From: Nitrospira sp. ND1
GTDB taxonomy: Bacteria; Nitrospirota; Nitrospiria; Nitrospirales; Nitrospiraceae
Assembly: GCF_900170025.1 (NCBI RefSeq)
Contig: NZ_FWEX01000006.1
Coordinates: 1,086,795 to 1,150,794 of the forward strand
Length of the DNA: 64,000 nucleotides
Direction: 5' to 3'
Shown here: in pieces, positions 28,104 through 36,494 of the stretch
Layout of the letters: each line of letters begins with the position of its first letter
Numbering within the stretch: position 1 is the stretch's first letter
Notes under the pieces: model-generated
The model's database searches: none
What the model was told of the DNA's origin: nothing
Seen by the model: the letters and a program-made list of their open reading frames with translations, nothing else
Position numbers and translations under genes: made by a program

Positions 28104-28934
28104 CTACGCGGCGGTCTGCCGTGTCGTCAGATGGTCATAGTACACCTGGTCTGGTGTCTGACCGTCAAGGGCCTGATGCGGCCGGGTCTGATTATAGAAC
28201 GTCAGATAGCGCGCCACCCCCTGATGCGCGGCCTCGACGGTGTCGTACGCGTGTAGATAGACCTCTTCGTATTTAATGCTCTTCCAGAGTCGTTCCACGA
28301 ACACGTTGTCCCGCCAGCACCCTTTCCCGTCCATGCTGATCTGAATGCCGTGGTGGGTCAGCAGCCCCGTGAACTCCTGGCTCGTGAATTGGCACCCTTG
28401 ATCGGTGTTGAAGATCTCGGGGCAGCCATACTGCGTAATCGCCTCCTGTACGGCCTCGAGACAGAAGTCCGTCGTCAACGTATTGGACAGCCGCCACGCC
28501 AAGACCCGACGACTCGCCCAGTCCAGCACCGCAAAGAGATACAGGAAGCCACGACGCATGGGAATATAGGTGATATCCGCCGCCCAGGCCTGATTCGGAC
28601 GCGAGATGGTGAGATCCCGCAAGAGATAGGGGTAAATCTGATGGGCTGGATGCCGCCGGCTGAGCGACGGTTTGCGATACAGGGCCTCAATGCCCATGCG
28701 GCGCATCAGAGTGGCCACCTGGCGTCGGCCAATGGCGCGGCCCTCGCGTCGCAAGAGATCGCGCAGCATGCGCGCACCGGCAAAGGGATACTGGAGATGC
28801 AGCTCGTCAATCCGACGCATCAGCGCCAGCGTCGTCTCTGAAACCGGCATCGGCTGGTAGTACGCGGTCGAGCGGGCCAGCTTCAGCAGCTGGCATTGCC
28901 GCACAACCGGGAGGGGATGGGTTCGATCGATCAT
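28104..28934 (-). CDS. IS3-family transposase OrfB (DDE integrase domain)
   Basis: A 276-residue protein with a helix-turn-helix-like start (HPLPVVRQCQLLKLARSTAY), an HTH_21 segment, and the rve DDE core: Asp in WAADITYIP, Asp in FNTDQGCQFTS, Glu in DNVFVERLWKSIKYEEVY. The usual end NQTRPHQALDGQTPDQVYY is present. It begins at an ATGA overlap with the orfA stop and is in the -1 frame, so it can also be reached by ribosomal frameshifting in orfA. Confidence 0.95.
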   Translation of the reverse strand: MIDRTHPLPVVRQCQLLKLARSTAYYQPMPVSETTLALMRRIDELHLQYPFAGARMLRDLLRREGRAIGRRQVATLMRRMGIEALYRKPSLSRRHPAHQIYPYLLRDLTISRPNQAWAADITYIPMRRGFLYLFAVLDWASRRVLAWRLSNTLTTDFCLEAVQEAITQYGCPEIFNTDQGCQFTSQEFTGLLTHHGIQISMDGKGCWRDNVFVERLWKSIKYEEVYLHAYDTVEAAHQGVARYLTFYNQTRPHQALDGQTPDQVYYDHLTTRQTAA

Positions 28935-29230
28935 GGCTTTGCGCTCCGCAAGCCCGCCTTGGTGAGCGCCCCGGCTAAAAAATCATTCTCCAGGGCCAGC
29001 TGGCCGATCTTGGCGTGCAGGGTCTTGAGATCGGGCGTCTCTGCTGGCGGGTTCGCTCCGCCAAACACGTCCGCCGCCCGCGCCAGCAATTGCTGCTTCC
29101 ATTCGGTGATCTGGGTGGGGTGAACCTGAAACTGCTCCGCTAAGTCGGCCAGGGTTTTGTCGCCTTTGACCGCCGCCAAGGCCACCTGCGCCTTAAACGT
29201 GGCCCCGTGATTCCGTCTCGTTCTCTTCAT
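28931..29230 (-). CDS. IS3-family transposase OrfA (helix-turn-helix)
   Basis: A 99-residue OrfA beginning MKRTRRNHGATFKAQVALAA with a helix-turn-helix (LADLAEQFQVHPTQITEWKQ) and a coiled-coil end (LHAKIGQLALENDFLAGALT). ATG 29230 is preferred, with AAAGGAG 10 bases upstream. It contains TTTTTTA (28982-28976) near its 3' end, a likely -1 frameshift site. Confidence 0.93.
   Translation of the reverse strand: MKRTRRNHGATFKAQVALAAVKGDKTLADLAEQFQVHPTQITEWKQQLLARAADVFGGANPPAETPDLKTLHAKIGQLALENDFLAGALTKAGLRSAKP
28976..28982 (-). promoter_or_regulatory. Programmed -1 frameshift site (TTTTTTA) for OrfAB fusion
   Basis: Minus strand: the orfA codons GAT TTT TTA contain T TTT TTA, a U-UUU-UUA slippery heptamer. 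After a one-base slip back, the -1 frame is open all the way into orfB with no stop, giving an OrfAB fusion transposase as in other IS3-family elements. Confidence 0.7.
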
Positions 29231-29292
29231 CGCCTCGCTCCTTTGTGTCGCCACCTCGCGGGGGCCTCGGTGAAGCCAGGCTACCACTTAGC

Positions 29293-29315
29293 ACACTGTC
29301 CGAATTTCCGGAGCC
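29293..29315 (-). repeat. IS right inverted repeat
   Basis: Reverse complement of the left repeat: ACACTGTCC, six divergent bases, CCGGAGCC. IS3-family ends extend a few more bases outward. Confidence 0.75.
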
Positions 29316-29592
29316 CCTTCTCATCCGAAGCCGCGACGCTCACGTTCGATCACCACAACGGTTCACACGCCGATTCGCCGACGCTCTCCATCGCCATCAG
29401 CTGTGTCGGCCGGCGCCTGGTGCTTGGTGAGCGGACCGAAGAGGAAATCGAAGCCACACTGGAGATTCTGCCGAAAGGCAGCCGGCAAATCGGCTTCTAC
29501 TCCTATGGCGAAATCTCGCCCTACAAGAGCGGCGCCTGCGACCTGCATAACCAAACCATGACGCTCACGACCATTGCCGAACACTAATATCC

Positions 29593-32500
29593 ATGCATCC
29601 ACTGCTTAAACGACAACTGAAGCGCATCGGGCTGGACGAGGCCACCGTGCCTACCTCGCTCGACGGCTGGCAACAGCTCCTCGAACGGGTGAGCCAGAGC
29701 TATCTGGAATCCGATCAAGGGCGCGAACTTCTGGAGCGCTCCATTGCCCTGTCGTCGCGAGAAATGCAGGAGCTGAATGAGCAACTCCGCCGCACATCGG
29801 AAAGCCAGCTCGCCGGGGAACGGGACAAATTGCAGACGGTCCTCCGCTCCATCGGCGACGGGCTCTGCGTGGTCGATGGACACTGGAATATCGTGCTGTT
29901 GAATCCCGAGGGCGAACGGCTGTGGGGTCTTACTGAAAAAGAGGTCGTCGGTCGCCAGCTGCACGACATGATTTCCTTGTCCTACGGCACGAAGCTGACG
30001 GAACCGATCTTCACCCAGATGCTGCTGGACGATACGACGCAGGGAGGCTCGTTCCGGACCGATGACGGGTTGCTGACCTCGATCACCGGGCATTCGTTTC
30101 CTGTGTCCTGTGTCCTGGCACCGATCGTTCAGGAGAACCGCTCGGCCGGGGCCGTGCTCGTGTTTCGCGACATTACGGAACGTAAACAGACCGAGGACAT
30201 CCGTCGTCACACGGAGAGTTTGCTGCGGCGGCAACAGACCACTCTGCTTGAGCTGACGCGCAACAGCATCATTCAGAGCGGTGTCCTGGAACCGGCGTTG
30301 CAGGAAATTACCCGCGCGACGGCGATGACCCTCGGAGTGAGCCGGACCAGCATCTGGCTGCTGAGTGAAGACCACGGCTCAATCCGATGCAAAGATCTCT
30401 ACGAATCGTCGGAGCACAGCCACTCCTCGGGAATTGAGCTCAAGTCGGCCAACTTTCCTGAATACTTCCGTGAATTGCTTTCCGAGCGCGTGATCGATGC
30501 CGCAGACGCCAGAAGCGACCCTCGCACACGTGAGTTCACCGCCTGCTATCTCGAGCCCCTCGGGATCGGCGCCATGCTGGATATTCCGATTCGCTTCAAC
30601 GGAAAACTCGTGGGGGTGCTCTGCAATGAGCATATCGGCCCGCCTCGCCCCTGGATGCTGGAGGAACAGCAGTTCGGCCATGCGATCGCCTCCCTCGTCG
30701 CCCTGGCCCTCGAAGCCGTCGAACGGCTTCACGCAGAAGGAGCATTGCGCAAGAGCGAAGGCCGGACCAGACTGATCATCGACACTGCACTGAGCGCGGT
30801 GATCGGGATGGACGAGCGAGGCCTTATCATCGGCTGGAATACGCAGGCCGAGCAGATCTTCGGCTGGACCCGCCAGGAGGCCCTCGGCCGTGCGATGACA
30901 GACACCATCATTCCGCATGCGCACCGCGAGGCCCACCAACGCGGGCTTGAGCGGTTCCTCAAGACCGGTGACGGCCCGATCTTGAACAAACGAATCGAGA
31001 TTACGGCGCTGCGACGCGACGGCACAGAGTTCCCGGTCGAGCTGGCCATTACCCCCCTCCGTATCGAAAATGCCTATACCTTCACCGCCTTCGTGGTGGA
31101 TATTTCAGAACGAAAAGAGGCGGAAGAGGCCTTGCGCACGAGCGAAGCACGGTTGACGATGACCGTGCAGGGCTCGCACATCGGGATCTGGGACTGGAAC
31201 CTCACCACAGGCGTGATCTATTTCTCTCCGCAATGGAAGAACCAGCTCGGCTACGACGACATCACGCTCCCCAATAACTTCGACGAGTGGCGGACGCGGA
31301 TCCATCCTGACGACCAACCATTCGTGCAGGAAACCATCCAGACCTGTCTGGATGGCCAACGATCCCAGTTCGAACTTGAACATCGTCTTCGACATCGAGA
31401 CGGCTCTTATCGATGGATCCTGTCCCGCGGCAGTCTGATTCGAGATGTTTATGGCGTAACCGCGCGCATGGTCGGCATCCACATCGATACCACCGACCGT
31501 AAACAGGCTGAGCAGGAGCTCCGTGCCGCGAAGGAAGCCGCAGAGGCCGCCAGCAAAGCGAAGAGCGAGTTTCTGGCCAATATGAGTCACGAAATCCGCA
31601 CTCCCATGAACGGAGTATTGGGCACAACCGAACTGCTGCTCAACAGTGCGCTGACGGACAAACAGCGACATCTCGCGTCGACCGTGCATCGTTCCGGAAG
31701 AACGCTGCTGGCCATCATCAACGACATTCTGGACTTTTCAAAAATCGAAGCCGGGAAACTCGATTTGGAATGCGTCGACTTCGACCTGCAACCGGTGCTC
31801 GAAGAATCGCTCGAGCTGTTCGGCGAAGCGGCCCGTCGGAAACAGCTTCGCCTTTCTCAACACATCGACGACGCGGTCCCGCGCTACCTCAAGGGCGACC
31901 CGGTCCGGTTCCGCCAGATCCTCATGAATCTGCTGAGCAACGCGATGAAATTTACCGAAACAGGGGGCGTCTCGTTGAGCGCCGAGTATGTGGAAGGAAC
32001 CACCACCCAGGCCCTGCTGCGCTTCGCCGTGACCGACACCGGCATCGGCATTCCGCCGGCGGCCAAGTCACGCATCTTCGACGCATTCTCTCAGGCGGAC
32101 GGGTCGACCACCAGACGATACGGCGGGACCGGTCTCGGCCTTTCCATTGCCAAGCAGTTGGTCGGACTCATGGGTGGGACCATCACCGTGGAAAGCACAC
32201 CGGGAAGCGGCTCCACCTTCGCGTTTACGACGCGGTTGGATCTGCAACCCCTGGGGTCGGGCCTCTCCACGAAGCTCGCGCCGTATATGCAATGGGCAGA
32301 GCCCCTTGTCTCGTCCGGACAGACGAGCGACACCCCATGCCCACACGCATCTGAGGCGGGAGCAGCAGCGCCGAGCCCCAAACAGAGCGGGCGAATTCTG
32401 TTGGCCGAAGACAGTCCTGTGAATCGCGAAGTTGCCGTCGGCATGTTGGAGCAACTGGGCTATGAAGTCGAGGTGGCGGAAAACGGCAGGCAGGCCCTCG

Positions 32501-33225
32501 CGGCCGCCGAGCGCGACCGTTTCGACATCGTGCTCATGGACTGCCAGATGCCTGAAATGGACGGGCTCACGGCCACCGGAGAAATTCGCCGTCGCGAAAC
32601 AGCCTCCGGTCGGCGTCGGCTCCCCATCATAGCCTTGACGGCGCATGCCATGCAGGGGGACCGTGAACAATGCCTCACCGCCGGCATGGACGATTATCTG
32701 ACTAAACCATTCACCCAGATGGAGTTGCATGGAATCGTCCGCAAATGGCTGAGTCACCATGAGCCCGCCTCGCAGGCCGTACAGCCGAACGCTGCAGCTC
32801 CCGGAACTCAATCCGTGCCACCCCGAGCCACGACTGAGCCGGCAGCGGACACCCTATCTGCATCGCCCGGCATGGACCTCAAGGCCCTGGAGGGCATCCG
32901 TGCGTTGCAACGTCCCAACCGGCCGAACGTGCTGGCCTCCGTGCTTCGCAAGTATCTCGACAATTCGCGAGAAAGCGTGGATGCACTACGTGACGCCATC
33001 CGCGCCAACGACCCGATGGCCCTGGAAGCAATGGCGCATCGCCTCAAATCAAGCAGCGCGCAACTCGGCGCCATTGCCGTAGCCGCCAGCTGCAAAGAAC
33101 TCGAGGTCATGGGGAACCGAAAACAGCTCGTCGATGCCGACCGAATCTTTGCCCAGTTGGAATCCGACTATCGTGCCGCTTGTACCGTCTTTCGAAATGA
33201 GATCGCCAAGGAGAACCAGACATGA
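29593..33225 (+). CDS. Hybrid histidine kinase with PAS, GAF, receiver and HPt domains
   Basis: A soluble 1210-residue kinase. An N-terminal region (LLKRQLKRIGLDEATVP, then LLERSIALSSREMQELNEQL) resembles that of kinases encoded beside FIST genes. It is followed by PAS (about 75-200), GAF (220-375), two PAS (380-505, 510-640), HisKA with His666 ([15 protein letters not shown]), HATPase (GGTGLGLSIAKQL), a receiver with Asp983 (MDCQMPEMDG) and HPt with His1149 (AHRLKSS). All phosphotransfer residues are present. It starts 6 bases after the FIST remnant and probably once responded to it. The 3' end overlaps the next gene (ATGA). Confidence 0.92.
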   Translation: MHPLLKRQLKRIGLDEATVPTSLDGWQQLLERVSQSYLESDQGRELLERSIALSSREMQELNEQLRRTSESQLAGERDKLQTVLRSIGDGLCVVDGHWNIVLLNPEGERLWGLTEKEVVGRQLHDMISLSYGTKLTEPIFTQMLLDDTTQGGSFRTDDGLLTSITGHSFPVSCVLAPIVQENRSAGAVLVFRDITERKQTEDIRRHTESLLRRQQTTLLELTRNSIIQSGVLEPALQEITRATAMTLGVSRTSIWLLSEDHGSIRCKDLYESSEHSHSSGIELKSANFPEYFRELLSERVIDAADARSDPRTREFTACYLEPLGIGAMLDIPIRFNGKLVGVLCNEHIGPPRPWMLEEQQFGHAIASLVALALEAVERLHAEGALRKSEGRTRLIIDTALSAVIGMDERGLIIGWNTQAEQIFGWTRQEALGRAMTDTIIPHAHREAHQRGLERFLKTGDGPILNKRIEITALRRDGTEFPVELAITPLRIENAYTFTAFVVDISERKEAEEALRTSEARLTMTVQGSHIGIWDWNLTTGVIYFSPQWKNQLGYDDITLPNNFDEWRTRIHPDDQPFVQETIQTCLDGQRSQFELEHRLRHRDGSYRWILSRGSLIRDVYGVTARMVGIHIDTTDRKQAEQELRAAKEAAEAASKAKSEFLANMSHEIRTPMNGVLGTTELLLNSALTDKQRHLASTVHRSGRTLLAIINDILDFSKIEAGKLDLECVDFDLQPVLEESLELFGEAARRKQLRLSQHIDDAVPRYLKGDPVRFRQILMNLLSNAMKFTETGGVSLSAEYVEGTTTQALLRFAVTDTGIGIPPAAKSRIFDAFSQADGSTTRRYGGTGLGLSIAKQLVGLMGGTITVESTPGSGSTFAFTTRLDLQPLGSGLSTKLAPYMQWAEPLVSSGQTSDTPCPHASEAGAAAPSPKQSGRILLAEDSPVNREVAVGMLEQLGYEVEVAENGRQALAAAERDRFDIVLMDCQMPEMDGLTATGEIRRRETASGRRRLPIIALTAHAMQGDREQCLTAGMDDYLTKPFTQMELHGIVRKWLSHHEPASQAVQPNAAAPGTQSVPPRATTEPAADTLSASPGMDLKALEGIRALQRPNRPNVLASVLRKYLDNSRESVDALRDAIRANDPMALEAMAHRLKSSSAQLGAIAVAASCKELEVMGNRKQLVDADRIFAQLESDYRAACTVFRNEIAKENQT

Positions 33226-34469
33226 ACCCGCTGATACCAGGACGAGCACCCTATGCACTGATTTCGGACGACGATATCATCATCCGTATGTTCGCTCGGG
33301 AGGCACTGGAGCAAGCCGGGTGGGTGGTCGAGGAGGCTCAAAACGGAATTGAAGCCTGCGAAATTTTTCAGAAGTGTCCGCCGGACGTGGTGCTGCTGGA
33401 CGTCATGATGCCCGGGATGGACGGGTTCGCCACCTGCGCGGCATTACGCCGGCTGCCGGGTGGCGAACATACCCCCATTCTCATCATGACCGGACTGGAC
33501 GACTTTGAGTCGATTACGAAAGCCTACGATGCCGGCGCGACCGATTTTATCGTCAAACCACTGAATGCGATGCTGTTGACCCACAGGATTCGCTATATGG
33601 TGCGCGCCGCCCAAGTCCTCCAGGAACTCCTGGAGAGTCAGGCCACCCTCACGCAAGCTCGCGATGCCGCAATTGAAGGCGCCCGACTCAAATCCGAATT
33701 TCTCGCCACCATGAGTCACGAAATTCGCACCCCGATGAACGGCGTCCTGGGCATGACAGATTGGTTGCTGGACACACCCCTTACCGCCGAACAGCTTGAC
33801 TGCGCCCAGACGATCCGCTCATCGGGCGATGCCTTGATGGTCATCATCAACGACATTCTGGATTTCTCCAAAATCGAATCCGGGAAACTGTCCCTTGAAC
33901 TGCTGGACTTCGACTTGCCCACATTTCTAGACCGTGTCCTGGCACTCTTTGGAGAACGAGCACAACGGAAGGGTTTGTTGCTGACTTCGCGGATCGCCGA
34001 GGACGTGCCAAGCGGCCTGTGTGGTGACCCGGCGAGACTGCAACAGATCCTCAGCAATTTGCTCGCGAACGCCATCAAGTTCAGTGAGCACGGATCCGTC
34101 TCCGTCCTGGTGGAACTCGATCAGCGACCAGCCGAACAAGGCCTTGAGTTTCCTGCGACCAGGTATGGCGAACTGTCGGCGCAGCAGGAGCGGGTGACGC
34201 ATATCCGATTTTCCGTCTCGGACAATGGAATCGGAATTGAACCCAGCGCCTTTTCAAAATTATTCCAGCCGTTTGTGCAGGCTGACGGGTCCACCACCAG
34301 GAAATATGGCGGAACTGGGTTGGGACTGGCCATCTGCAAACAGCTTGTTGAATTGATGGGTGGGCATATCGGAGCGGAAAGCGAACCAGGGTCCGGTTCC
34401 GTCTTTCGATTCACCGTGCCGCTTCAACAACAATTACCGAACAGCCTCTCCACTAGACAGGCGGCCTGA
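33222..34469 (+). CDS. Receiver-histidine kinase (REC-HisKA-HATPase)
   Basis: A 415-residue soluble kinase with an N-terminal receiver (Asp60 in LLDVMMPGMDG, conserved Lys in FIVKPLN), a short coiled linker, HisKA with His166 ([15 protein letters not shown]) and HATPase ([13 protein letters not shown]). It may accept phosphate from the hybrid kinase encoded just upstream. The ATG overlaps that gene's stop (ATGA), so both are made together. No DNA-binding output is visible. Confidence 0.92.
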   Translation: MNPLIPGRAPYALISDDDIIIRMFAREALEQAGWVVEEAQNGIEACEIFQKCPPDVVLLDVMMPGMDGFATCAALRRLPGGEHTPILIMTGLDDFESITKAYDAGATDFIVKPLNAMLLTHRIRYMVRAAQVLQELLESQATLTQARDAAIEGARLKSEFLATMSHEIRTPMNGVLGMTDWLLDTPLTAEQLDCAQTIRSSGDALMVIINDILDFSKIESGKLSLELLDFDLPTFLDRVLALFGERAQRKGLLLTSRIAEDVPSGLCGDPARLQQILSNLLANAIKFSEHGSVSVLVELDQRPAEQGLEFPATRYGELSAQQERVTHIRFSVSDNGIGIEPSAFSKLFQPFVQADGSTTRKYGGTGLGLAICKQLVELMGGHIGAESEPGSGSVFRFTVPLQQQLPNSLSTRQAA

Positions 34470-34801
34470 GCACCAAGCCTCAAGGCTCCCATAGCACCTC
34501 ATTTCCCCTCAGCCTATCAGCGCACCAATCATCACCTCATCACCACGCATGGGTGTATCTATTAAGATACTCGATGCGTGAATTCGATGATACGGTCGCG
34601 CGAAGTATGCCCGCCTATAATTGCTATCAGATTGAAATGCTTAGCTAAAGTGCATGGCTTAAACTTTGCTTTACTTCGTCCTGCGCACATAGTATACAAA
34701 GCGGTCGAAAAGATCTTCTTGGTAGCCTTCTTCAGCATGCATATGGCAGCTCTTACTTTTCTCGCTTAGTAGGCAAAACCCTACACCCAAGGATCACACC
34801 A
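34470..34801. other. AT-richer gap after the kinase array with a strong hairpin
   Basis: 332 bases with no convincing gene; a 63-codon frame at 34578 has no ribosome site and looks spurious. The stretch is visibly less GC-rich than its neighbours. A long dyad (CACGCAT 34544-34550 with ATGCGTG 34574-34580; GTATCT 34555-34560 with AGATAC 34565-34570; loop ATTA) could be an operator or RNA hairpin; it lacks a T-run. Confidence 0.55.
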
Positions 34802-35695
34802 GTGCATTGCCTGACATTCGACATCGAAGAACACTTTCAAGTTTCCCGTTTCGATTCCCCAATTCGTCGACGGCACTGGGGATCATTTGAAAGTCGAGTC
34901 ACTCCAAACACCTGCAAGGTGCTGGATCTCCTCGCCCGCTACCAGACCAGGGCAACCTTCTTCGTCTTGGGATGGGTTGCGGAGCGTCATCCCGGGCTCA
35001 TTAAGCAGATCGCCGAATGCGGCCATGAAATTGCCTCACATGGGTACGGCCATGAGCTGGTCACCGCCCAGACGCCTGAATTGTTTCGTGCAGACGTGAG
35101 AAAAGCCAAACAGATCCTGGAAGACCTTACGGGCTCTCCGGTCCAGGGCTATCGCGCGCCGGGCTTCACCATTACACGTGAAACGCTGTGGGCCTTGCCG
35201 ATTCTGGCGGAGGAGGGTTACACCTACGACTCCAGCATCGTCCCGATCCGGCACGACCATTGCGGCCTGCCCGGGTCCGATCCCTGGCACCATCTGAGAC
35301 AGACCTCTTCCGGCCCCATTTGGGAAATCCCCCCATCCACGGTGAACCTCGGCGGAGTGCGACTTCCCATTGCCGGTGGCAGCTACTTCCGGCTGCTCCC
35401 CTTCCCGGCGCTCTGCGGGCTGTTGCGACGGACTGAACAAAAAGGTCGTCCCCTGGTCATGTATTTCCATCCGTGGGAACTCGATCCTCTACAGCCGCAC
35501 ATGGAAGGACCGCTGCTCTCGCAATTCCTCCACTATCTCAACCTCGACAAGATGGAGTTCCGGATTTCTACATTAATGAATACGTTCCGATTCGGCCCCA
35601 TCGCCGAACAGATCGATCTGTCGCCGATCATGCCTCTCGATCCGACGATCTTCCCAGCTCTTCCTCCTGCCGAAATCGCGCAAGACGTGGCGTAG
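34802..35695 (+). CDS. Polysaccharide deacetylase (NodB type, with DUF3473-like end)
   Basis: A 297-residue soluble NodB-fold deacetylase. The metal and catalytic residues are in LTFDIEEHFQ near the start (Asp-Glu-Glu) and in ASHGYGHE (two His). The pattern GYRAPGFTITRETLWALP and the end VMYFHPWELDP match the XrtA/PEP-CTERM-type deacetylase family. No exosortase gene is in the window. GTG at 34802 follows AAGGA by about 10 bases. It may trim N-acetyl groups on an exported polysaccharide. Confidence 0.82.
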   Translation: MHCLTFDIEEHFQVSRFDSPIRRRHWGSFESRVTPNTCKVLDLLARYQTRATFFVLGWVAERHPGLIKQIAECGHEIASHGYGHELVTAQTPELFRADVRKAKQILEDLTGSPVQGYRAPGFTITRETLWALPILAEEGYTYDSSIVPIRHDHCGLPGSDPWHHLRQTSSGPIWEIPPSTVNLGGVRLPIAGGSYFRLLPFPALCGLLRRTEQKGRPLVMYFHPWELDPLQPHMEGPLLSQFLHYLNLDKMEFRISTLMNTFRFGPIAEQIDLSPIMPLDPTIFPALPPAEIAQDVA

Positions 35696-35853
35696 TCACG
35701 TCGATACTTCCCACGCAGGCATTGCCCGACCCACCGGCAGCAGTGCACCATTGCTCACGCTGCGCCAAAGTAGGGATTGCAGTGTGTATGCGGTTTCAGT
35801 ACGGTAGGGGTCGCCTGAACGAATCCAGCACAACGCCCTCACGGAGACTGACC

Positions 35854-36429
35854 ATGCATCACGGGAGTAGGAACCGGCGACAGCAGTCGCCCAACACAAC
35901 GGGCCTGGCATGGGCACTAGCCTGCATTATTTTATTACCCGCAGCGGCCGCCGGACAGAGCCTGGATGACACCGTGCAGTTCATCAGCGACATGGCCAAT
36001 ACTCACGGCTTTGTCAGGAGCCTGAGTTGCAGAAATCCGAAGGCGGGAAAACCGACGAAAATTACCGAGATCTACAGTGTCATTCCAACCGGAACCAAAC
36101 TCGGCACGATCGAACTCAATCACGGACATGATGAGGTCAATACGGGCTTCACGCACTTCGATCTGCACGATATCGACACGATCGAGTATCAGGGCCAAGA
36201 CACGAAAGAGAACAACCTGGTCCTGTATGGCGTCCGCATCACGTGCAAGAGCAGCGGCCCCTGCATCATGAAGACCAGTTTCTGTACCGGAGCCGTCACC
36301 GAACTCGAAGCACAGTTCCCTGAAGATACCTTGCTGTTTCGCTCCGCCTCTCATGCCGAGCGAATGACCAAGGCGCTCGCTCACTTCTTAGGGTTGGTCC
36401 GCGCCCAACAGCAGAACCAACCCTTCTGA
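35854..36429 (+). CDS. Secreted hypothetical protein
   Basis: A 191-residue protein with a signal peptide (GLAWALACIILLPAAAAGQS). Two cysteine pairs in the mature part (CRNP, then CKSSGPC and SFCTG) could form disulfides. I do not recognise a family. GGAG lies 8 bases before the ATG at 35854. A perfect palindrome and a hairpin follow the stop. Confidence 0.55.
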   Translation: MHHGSRNRRQQSPNTTGLAWALACIILLPAAAAGQSLDDTVQFISDMANTHGFVRSLSCRNPKAGKPTKITEIYSVIPTGTKLGTIELNHGHDEVNTGFTHFDLHDIDTIEYQGQDTKENNLVLYGVRITCKSSGPCIMKTSFCTGAVTELEAQFPEDTLLFRSASHAERMTKALAHFLGLVRAQQQNQPF

Positions 36430-36441
36430 CCGATATCGGTC
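36428..36441. repeat. 14-bp perfect palindrome
   Basis: GACCGATATCGGTC starts inside the stop codon of the secreted hypothetical gene. It may act with the following hairpin as transcript end or protein site. Confidence 0.5.
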
Positions 36442-36444
36442 TGC

Positions 36445-36478
36445 TCCGGGCCGACACTCGTGAAGAGATCGGCCCGGA
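36445..36478. terminator. Hairpin terminator-like structure between convergent genes
   Basis: A perfect 10-bp stem (TCCGGGCCGA, 36445-36454, with TCGGCCCGGA, 36469-36478) and a 14-base loop. It lies between a plus-strand gene ending at 36429 and a minus-strand gene ending at 36495. No T-run follows. Confidence 0.6.
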
Positions 36479-36494
36479 CACACCGCTGTCTCAC

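Larger units (their letters stand above)
28038..29323 (-). mobile_element. IS3-family insertion sequence (about 1.29 kb)
   Basis: The element holds orfA and orfB on the minus strand and imperfect terminal repeats. Removing 28038-29323 restores the FIST frame exactly, which sets the boundaries to within a few bases. I could not identify a clean target duplication. The element is transcribed against its host operon, so it may also reduce expression of the downstream kinases. Both transposase frames look intact. Confidence 0.85.
27153..29587 (+). pseudogene. FIST-domain sensor gene disrupted by an IS3-family element
   Basis: The 5' piece (27153-28037) encodes 295 residues with FIST_N and part of FIST_C (SHVMGCSTAGEIHGCE, VVVTGGLAGDGTHFKRTW, GGWDKFGPERQVTKS). 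The element then adds TAG (28038-28040) as a stop. The 3' piece (29324-29587) encodes the missing end (PTLSIAISCVGRRLVLGERT, FYSYGEISPY). Joining them in frame gives about 382 residues, a normal FIST length. FIST proteins include NosP, a nitric-oxide-binding haem protein paired with a hybrid kinase, as is the case here. Loss of the last 87 residues probably inactivates it. Haem binding here is not shown. Confidence 0.85.

Noticed and set aside
28030-29330. Target-site duplication at the IS ends
   Set aside because: I compared the flanks (GCA and TCC) and found no clean 3-5 base repeat; boundaries may be off by a few bases.
34578-34769. 63-codon frame in the AT-rich gap
   Set aside because: No ribosome site and no recognisable composition; part of it is hydrophobic by chance.
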